In this document: positions 57,176 to 64,000 of the stretch, piece by piece | How positions within the stretch are numbered: position 1 is the first letter of the stretch | How the letters are laid out: each line of letters starts with the position of its first letter | NCBI GenBank assembly: GCA_016806645.1 | Contig: JACSYO010002161.1 | Span: 653,001-717,000, forward strand | Source: Ophiodon elongatus | Lineage: Eukaryota > Chordata > Actinopteri > Perciformes > Hexagrammidae | Reading direction: 5' to 3' | DNA: 64,000 nucleotides | Notes under the pieces: model-generated | The model's input: only the letters and a program-made list of their open reading frames with translations | The model's database searches: none | What the model was told of the DNA's origin: nothing | Translations under genes and position numbers: made by a program

Positions 57176-58499
57176 TGGTTGGTATGTGTCTTTTTGAGTG
57201 ACATGTTGAAGTTGAAGCCCAGGGGGACCCCTGGGCCTGTGCCTGGTAGGCCCGTTCAGGAATCTATCCATGGTGCCCCTACATTTACATATAGCAGGAC
57301 ATAATATTAGTGTGTAAAACAACCAAGACGTAACGAAATGAGCCGCACTTATAACTGCCATGAAACATAATTAGAATTTAAGTTGATGAAGTATGGATCC
57401 TGTTCCTTTTCTCATAGTTAGTGTTAGGTGACTGACGGTTGGGGCAAACGTAGATTCATTTTGTGTTCATCCAAGCCTTGAAGGGCTTGGATGGACCTAC
57501 GTTTGATTCATCAGTATAAAAGATGACCAACTGTCTTAGAAAATACGATTCTTTAATAAAAAGTGAAAAGCCTTACTCTTTCTAAATGCAATGCAGATGC
57601 AATAAATTGTCCGGATGCAGGTCAGAGTTTAATCCTCAGAGTGCATGTATAATATTCGGGCTCAGAAAGGCATCGTGATTTGCTGTCACTTTTAACCGCT
57701 GGTGTTCCACTGCTAAGTTGATTCTTTTAAAAGCCTTTTTAGGCTAATAAAGTTGGAGTAATCAAAAATTGGATTCTGCCATGCAATGCAACTTATGTGA
57801 GTGAACAGAAGGCAACCACTATAAATAAAGTTGGCTGATGATTTTGTGATAAGGCATAATATAAATCTGGTGATATGAAAAGTAGGGATATTAACCATTG
57901 GTAAAAGTTGTCCCTTGCATGTATTTAAACATTCCATACTAGAGCTGATGGTAGAAGAGTGTGTAAGAATTGTCAAGGCACTGTCCATTGGAAAGATCAA
58001 TGTCCCATCTTACCTGCTCCTGCCCATTCCTGTTCCTTTGTGTTGATCTGTGTAGTGGTAATGAATTCTTGCTGATGCCTTTGTGTCGTTGGTTGCTAGT
58101 GAAGAGCATGTGGCAATAAAGCTTTAGCATGATTCAGACACGAAGCATTTATTCATTGTGGAGTTTGTGTTATCTTTTTATCCTGATGCAGGGGATGGAG
58201 ACGGGGCTGATGTGCCCTGCGTTACCAACTGACGATGTGGTCATGATTTTGGGAAACAGACTGGCCAGTGATGCTACATGGGCCGATTTTCCGCCTCCTT
58301 CTTTGTTCATTTCCAAGCCCAGCAGCGTAAATATAGACATTACAGGCAGTGCAATTGCACATAGACCATAGGGTGGGGCGGCTCGTGGAGAGAGCAGGCC
58401 CTCCAATAATATGTAAGGGGGAGAACACCAGGCCTTTGTGAGTGATTCAGATAGCAACCTAGTAACTACGCCTGTGTTCGACGAAGAACTGTCATTCAA
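57176..58499. other. No recognised gene
   Basis: Short ORFs only. 58320-58385 (gcagtgcaattgcacatag) is weakly like an R2/R4-associated block. Confidence 0.35.
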
Positions 58500-58705
58500 T
58501 TAAAGGAAGGGTTGGAACAGTTAAAAATGTATCCAACCAAACAACCCAGTCCAGTGTTGCCGACTCTCCCCAAAAAAAGTAGCGAGCAGCATTAGCTCCA
58601 AAAGTCGCCAAGTCTGCAACACTGACAGCCCGTCCCTTCAGGCCTCCCTCCAAAGCCTCAGGAGAGTTTTCAGCACGGGAGGTCATGCAAGAAAGCAGAT
58701 CTTGT
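58500..58705 (+). repeat. Dispersed repeat family R2 copy
   Basis: tagcgagcagcattagctcc, aaaagtcgccaagtctg, caacactgacagcccgtccc and ggtcatgcaagaaagcagat link the R2 blocks of 15760-15960 with those of 35515-35735, which orders the family. Confidence 0.65.
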
Positions 58706-58976
58706 TATCAGTCAGACTGTCGCAGTCCATCAGCGGTTCTGCAGGATTATTTGGCAGAGGTTGATTCACCTGAAAATTCGATCAACTATGTGAGTGGATT
58801 TCGGGAACAGCCGTTAAAATGGATTAAAAAACGTTTTCATCATTGCTCAACATTCAAATGTCAATCCTGTGCTCATTGTTTATTATTTGTCTTCAGGTTG
58901 TAGTATATTTTGCTCTGTAATGCATGAAGATAGCATACGTGAAGGGGCCTGTGACTTTGGAATGTCGGATCCATTG
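58706..58976. other. No recognised feature
   Basis: Nothing recognised. Confidence 0.35.
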
Positions 58977-58980
58977 CTGT

Positions 58981-59305
58981 TGTTACACATGGGGTACTCG
59001 TTAGGTACCCCCGCTGGGGAATGCTCCTTGACCTGGAGGATGGAGGAGTAGCTATGCCTATGTCCGAAACATGTCTTTCATTGGGGGCCCTGTTTATGAC
59101 GTCATTTTATCCTCAAGTCTGGGGCGTAAACAACATCCATATATAAGTGATCGGGAGATCCCCGACGGGAGAGTTCTGTTCGACTTTGGGACTCTCCGGG
59201 CGTTCATGACGCCCGTCTTGACATATGTTGCTTGTTTGTAATAAACTTCATTATACCAGCAAGAACAGTGTCCGCGGAGATTCCTTCATCATGACTCCAA
59301 CATCA
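58981..59305 (+). mobile_element. Candidate retroviral-type solo LTR (325 bp)
   Basis: Starts tgttacacatggggtactcg and ends ...ctccaacatca, with CTGT on both sides (58977-58980 and 59306-59309), a 4-bp duplication. Internal order fits an LTR: a perfect CRE TGACGTCA at 59097-59104, a TATA-like atatataag at 59139-59147, and AATAAA at 59240-59245. No internal viral genes and no second copy in the window. Family not identified. Confidence 0.55.
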
Positions 59306-59309
59306 CTGT

Positions 59310-59722
59310 CGCTTGAAATATACAACAAGGTCTCATGAATTAATTAACTTGTTGATTCAGTCTTCACGTGTGAGAATGGATGTATTACAGAAAGAGGGGG
59401 AGAGGGCCAAAAATTAAAAAAATTTGAAACAACACAGTATGGTTTGAAAAATAGTGTCTTGTAGTAAATAACACAAAAAACTGAAAGGGTCCTTTAAGTC
59501 CAAAAAGGCCCCCACCACTGCCCCAGGGCACACAAAGCCTAGTCAAACTTGTATGGCGTGTGCGTGTGTGTGTGCGTGTGTGTGTGTGTGTGCTGGCTAG
59601 CACTCTCAGACATAGAGCAGCTGTTCATTAGAAATGTGTGAGCTGAAGAAACAACACAGAAGATAAAAACAGCAATCTCTGGCTCATTAAAGACAGAAAA
59701 GAACAACCAGCCAGAGACGATG

Positions 59723-59770
<48 letters not shown>

Positions 59771-60869
59771 CCCGTCTACCTGCATGTGATCATAAAGCTG
59801 TTGTTAATTACAAAAGACAATAAAATGATGATAAACAAGCAGAATAATACAAGCAGCTACAACATGTCAGTCAGACAGAATCAGTGACCCACATGTCACA
59901 TTCCTCCTCTGCAGCCCATCTGATTCCGCACTGACAGACTGAGGAACGCACACACACTCAAAGCAAATGGAGAACAGCTGTTCATTAGAAAGGTGTTAGC
60001 TAAAATAATAATCATCAACAATGAAAAAACAACAACTACATAAAGAGCTCTCTCATTATCTGTATGCACTGTTACTGTTATTGTCTCTAATAGACAAACC
60101 ACACACTTAACGCCCACATCCAAAAAGAAAAACAAAAAAAAACTTCTCTGGCCTTCATTTTTAATTTTAGTGTTGGAGGAAAGGGCAGCAAGTCTGAAAA
60201 GAAGAAGTTCATTTTAGACGGAATAAAGCTTGCAAATGACCATTTAAAATTGTGGCAGCATTTGAATCGACTAAATCCAGCTTGCTTTGTCCAATTCACT
60301 GTTACATCAGTCTACGTCTGTCAGTGGACCTAAATACATCTAGTGCCTTCCCTGGATTAAAGCAGGACATCGTCTCTCCTCTGAGAGGAAGTCTTCGTGT
60401 CGGGTTCGAGCGCGTGCATGTGTTAGTGAGAAGTGTGCTATGCGTGTTCTGTTGCAGAGTGTAGTAGGTGCATAGTGAAGTTGTGTGAGTGACCTTATTG
60501 TTAACAATACAAGCCTTAGTGATGTGTGTGCAAAGTGTGTACAGCCTAGTCGTCTTGGCTTGCATCCATAAAATCTTGTTTATTGCATATTAAGTCTTTG
60601 TAGGACTTCAGCATAATAATGGAGTAATTGCCACTGGACATTTCACACACTGTACATCTCCTTCTAACCTCTGTAACTAGTATCACTATAAACCTTTAAC
60701 CAAATCCACTAAAGCAGCCTGAACATGAAGAACATCTGAAACCATTACATGAGATTCTATGGAGCAGAGCCGGAGAGCTGTCAGACCCTGGTTGGAGCAG
60801 GTCGATGCTCCTCTATGATTGGCCATTCTGCGTGTAAGGGGTGGGATATAGCGAAGGGTCAATTCACCT
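59310..60869. other. No recognised gene; two microsatellites
   Basis: (TG)n at 59557-59592 and (CA)n at 59723-59768. A 30-bp block (cagctgttcattagaaa + ggtgt) occurs at about 59619 and 59973. Otherwise unrecognised. Confidence 0.4.
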
Positions 60870-62065
60870 GGGCTGCAATCGAATAGTCCAAAAATGACCT
60901 CCTAACGTCTAACCCTAACCACTTTTCCTTGACCTCTGTGGAAAATGTCACATGGTCGATGGGAAGGAGAATTCATGAGGAGTTAGGAAAAGACTACCAC
61001 GGTGTTTAGAGAATCCGACTCCACTTTCACTAAGCTACGTAGTTCTGATGCGACGGCAGACGCATGTTAGTGATATCAGTCTGCAGCGATGAAACTACAA
61101 TGTTCAGAAGATGGACTACAAAGAAGAGCATCATAGATACTTCATCCGTGTTCTTACAGTGTTGAGTCATAACGACATAAAAAACCCGGTTCAAAGTATT
61201 ACTTTATTAACAAGGTTGGAATAGAAATTAAAAGAATATAAAAGTGAAACCAAAGGATTCAGAGTCATAGAGTACAAAGCTACTAAACTGTTTCATTCTT
61301 CAGTTTCAAACATGCTGAATTAAATACGTTCTCCCACTAACAATGTCTCATATCTCTCTTTGTTGTTATGGTTTATATTTAGACTATAATCTAATCATAA
61401 GAATATGCAGACAATAGTTCATGAAACACCACACAACTCAGTGTGACCTGGAAGTGTTGACTTGATAGTGTTTTAAAATGATAATGTTGATTGAAAAGAT
61501 GATAATTAAAAACATGACTCAGACTGAGGAGCTCGTCCAGTTTAACCTTTTATCAAAGCTTCTGTAACTGAAGTAAGATAAAGGAACGAGGGCTGAGGCT
61601 GCAGTACAACACCAGAGAGAGCAGATCAATACGTCACTTTGATCAGTTTACAGCAGTTTGATCACTTTACAGCAGTTTGATCACTTTACAGCACTTTGAT
61701 CACTTTACAGCAGTTTTCATCAACATTCGTAGTTTGCCAGCAGGTTTAACAGATTATTGAAAGTTAATTTCCAAGTTATGGCAACGGTTATTTACATCAT
61801 CTGCGTTTGTCTTCATGATCGTTTGTTCTCGTGAATGGTGCGCCACTTTAAATGTGGCAAGGAATTGTCGGAATTATCTCCTTTCCTTTCGTAAAGGTCC
61901 AGTGTTTCCTATGCTAAAGGAGCTAAGTAAGGAAGCATTGAAGCTCCTTTCCTTTGCATTTAGAGAATTCAAACAGCTCTTATCACGGCGGCCAGTGAGC
62001 TACTTCAGGTCATTTCACTCAGTTAGGAACCTTCTGCAGCTAAAAGGACTATTCCACCGCAGCCC
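60870..62065 (-). mobile_element. ~1.2-kb TIR DNA element copy B, uninterrupted
   Basis: Ends are gggctgcaatcgaatagtcc and, reversed, gggctgcggtggaatagtcc. The interior is the inverse of copy A (6164-11924) without the LTR element, about 1196 bp. It has three units of gatcactttacagcagtttg (61655-61715) where copy A has a different count. The short frame holding GPVFPMLKELSKEALKLLSF is open in both copies but overlaps a near-palindrome, so coding is doubtful. Confidence 0.85.
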
Positions 62066-62079
62066 TGCATATCAGTGTT

Positions 62080-62122
62080 GAGGAGGTGTGTAGCCTAGCT
62101 TAGCACAAAGACTGGAGGCATA
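62080..62122 (+). repeat. Short teleost repeat scrap
   Basis: gtgtagcctagcttagcaca + aagactgga resembles the start of a common teleost repeat (tagcttagcttagcataaagactgg). Confidence 0.35.
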
Positions 62123-62125
62123 GGC

Positions 62126-62416
62126 ATGTCTCTGCCTGTCAAACATGAAAATCAGCTGGAGTCGCCGGTGATGTTTGTCAAACAACAGGTCCAATGTACA
62201 ACTGAGCTGGCCGAAGCTACACTGTCAGAGAGGAGACAAAGATCCAAAGCGTTTCTACACGTGACTCCAGTAGACGTTGAGAACTCTGGTTGTCTCAAAC
62301 TCAATAAAAGCCTCACAAGTAAAAGAGGAAACAGCAGCAGTTTATCACAACATGAGACCAATAAGCAGAACATCAACCCGTTTGTGGAGCAGCTGTCCGT
62401 CCTAGTCCACTGCAGG
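62126..62416 (+). CDS. Orphan ORF, possible first coding exon of an unknown gene
   Basis: 97 codons from ATG at 62126 (MSLPVKHENQLESPVMFVKQ...) to SVLVHC, ending at a strong donor CAG|GTAACG at 62417. The product is polar, with a Lys/Arg-rich middle and no signal peptide or membrane segment; I recognise no domain. If real, the gene continues to the right beyond the repeat cluster. It sits just after the TIR element and a repeat scrap, so it could also be chance. Confidence 0.3.
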
Positions 62417-62626
62417 TAACGTTAGTGATGTCATACGGAGTTTGATCAGAATAACAAGAGAGTCAATGACAGATAATCAATTAGCTAATTGTTTAGCTGA
62501 GAATGTAGTTTAAAGATTTTGAAACTTCTTGTGTTGCTGCTCAAGAAAAACTATTTATTTACAAACAAAAATAATAAATCAATGTTCATTCTTTTCTTCA
62601 CTATTTAATTTTTTCCATCGCTTTTT

Positions 62627-62960
62627 TCCATCGCTGGCCCCACCATGCCTCACCATGCCCCACCATGCCCAACCATGCTTCACCATGCCCCACCATGCCC
62701 ACCATGCCCAACCATGCCTTCCATCGCTGGCCCCACCATGCCTCACCATGCCCCACCATGCCCAACCATGCTTCACCATGCCCCATCATGCCCACCATGC
62801 CCAACCATGCCTTCCATCGCTGGCCCCACCATGCCCCACCATATCCCCACCATGCCACACCATGCCCAGCCATGCTTCACCATGCCCCACCATGCCTTCC
62901 ATCGCTGTTCCCACCATGCCCCACCATGCCCCACCATGCCCACAACCCGCCTCCAACTCA
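62627..62960. repeat. Higher-order minisatellite of caccatgccc units, 93-bp period
   Basis: Basic ~10-bp unit caccatgccc (variants aaccatgctt, caccatgcct) arranged in a higher-order unit marked by tccatcgctgg at 62627, 62720 and 62813 (93 bp apart), with a shorter last unit at about 62898. Several frames on both strands stay open and produce His/Pro- or Trp/Gly-rich ORFs that are not genes. Confidence 0.93.
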
Positions 62961-63069
62961 AACACAGACACACATACACACACACACACACACAAACAAA
63001 CATACACACACTCCTTGACAACTGAGTGTGTCACTAGGCCAAGAGAAGAAAGCAGGTGGTGGGCAGACA

Positions 63070-63074
<5 letters not shown>

Positions 63075-63150
<76 letters not shown>
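63075..63150. repeat. (TG)n microsatellite
   Basis: Pure, about 76 bp. Confidence 0.98.
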
Positions 63151-63151
<1 letters not shown>

Positions 63152-63231
63152 TTGATGACGGGTCGCATCTTGCTGTGCTCTGAAACACTTCACTGATTTA
63201 AACTGCTGAACCAGCAAGAGGCTGTCTGTGC

Positions 63232-63234
<3 letters not shown>

Positions 63235-63307
<73 letters not shown>
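63235..63307. repeat. (TG)n microsatellite
   Basis: Pure, about 73 bp, only 85 bp from the previous one. A CA run (about 62975-62993) on the other side gives opposite-sense dinucleotide tracts nearby. Confidence 0.98.
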
Positions 63308-63309
<2 letters not shown>

Positions 63310-64000
63310 CACAGTGAGTCTGAGCCAGAGAAACACAGCTGGTCAACACAAGTTCCCAGGCAGCTGCCTCCCAAATAAAGCCTCGGTAGACTTCAAAAGC
63401 CCACAAGCCCGCCGAACTATTTACACTTATTCTTCTCGTTGTACACACTCCAACTCGTGCTGCTGCCTTGTGAAGCTGGTGATAATGACATCTAGAATCT
63501 ATTTGTACGACATTTACAATGAATAAAGGATTCAGGATTTGTTTAATTACTCTAGTTTGATCCACCAAGTCCTGAGAAAACCGCCCAACTGTCTTTGGCT
63601 GCTCCATTCCTTCACTTCGGCTCTTTGCCATTTCATGCTGTGCTGGTGGATTCAATCAGCTTGTTTGAGCCTGAACTGTATGTGGGGGGTTGGGTTGAAA
63701 GCTGAAAGGAGTCAACCTCATTAACTAGCAACCAACCAATGATGTGAAAGTAGCAGAAACATTAATAACTGAAACTAGACTAAATGTAAAGGGTAACTTT
63801 GGTATTTTTCAACTCGGACCCTATTTTACCATGTTTTTGGTCCAGTATTGATGGAGAAATATAAATATTGTAAATATTGAGTAAAAGTGTCTGACTACAT
63901 TAGAGAAAGAAAACCTTTTTCTTTACCTTTCGCTTGATCCGGTCTGTTTGTTATCCTGTCCCAGTCCACTCAAGGAGAAGGCTCATTGTAAAACCTGCAT
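63308..64000. other. No gene; common repeat fragment near the end
   Basis: 63785-63880 (gtaactttggtatttttcaa, ctcggaccctattttaccat, gtttttggtccagtattg) resembles a very common teleost dispersed repeat. The rest is unrecognised. Confidence 0.4.

Noticed and set aside
62645..63155. Overlapping Pro/His-rich ORFs on both strands
   Set aside because: Caused by the caccatgccc minisatellite and TG repeats.
62786..63655. 289-codon minus-strand ORF
   Set aside because: Read-through of two TG arrays and the minisatellite; mostly poly Thr-His and Gly/Trp.

Overview
This window is nuclear DNA of a teleost fish, probably a percomorph. The evidence is spliced vertebrate coding sequence, abundant (CA)n/(TG)n repeats, and a characteristic teleost transposon mix: L2, Rex3-like RTE, Gmr1-like Ty3/gypsy, hAT, Tc1/mariner, Harbinger-type MITEs and tRNA-headed SINEs. 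All assignments were made by eye from the sequence and remembered family features. No database search was run.

Only one host protein-coding gene is well supported: DNAJC24 (DPH4) on the minus strand at 48919-54598, in four coding exons with good splice sites. It encodes the J-domain plus CSL-zinc-finger cochaperone of diphthamide synthesis. Its likely promoter, CpG-containing with ETS motifs, lies near 55.5-55.8 kb. Its zinc finger carries an unusual acidic/arginine insert encoded by trinucleotide-repeat DNA. One orphan ORF with a splice donor (62126-62416, plus) might be a first exon of an unknown gene.

Layout. 1-5.3 kb: Tc1 and SINE scraps and an L2 LINE 3' end whose reverse transcriptase coding sequence has expanded into a 31-bp minisatellite. 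5.36-12.26 kb: a three-level nest, with a hAT element (8-bp target duplication) holding a SINE and a ~1.2-kb TIR element, which itself holds a 4.56-kb Gmr1-like LTR retrotransposon with GATGC duplications. 12.3-43 kb: a host-gene desert of dispersed repeats, MITEs, microsatellites, a solo LTR of the Gmr1-like family (40.4 kb), a Tc1-like end and a 42-bp minisatellite. 43.15-45.78 kb: a Rex3-like RTE LINE with an internal deletion. 48.9-55.8 kb: DNAJC24. 58.98-59.31 kb: a candidate retroviral-type solo LTR. 60.87-62.07 kb: an inverted, uninterrupted copy of the ~1.2-kb TIR element, which shows the empty site of the LTR element. 62.6-63.3 kb: clustered tandem arrays.

The genes do not form an operon or pathway cluster. 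The story is transposon layering around one housekeeping gene. The most informative points are the nested insertion that can be checked inside the window, the IN-before-RT gene order of the LTR element, the minisatellite born inside a LINE coding region, and the repeat-driven insert in a conserved zinc-binding domain.
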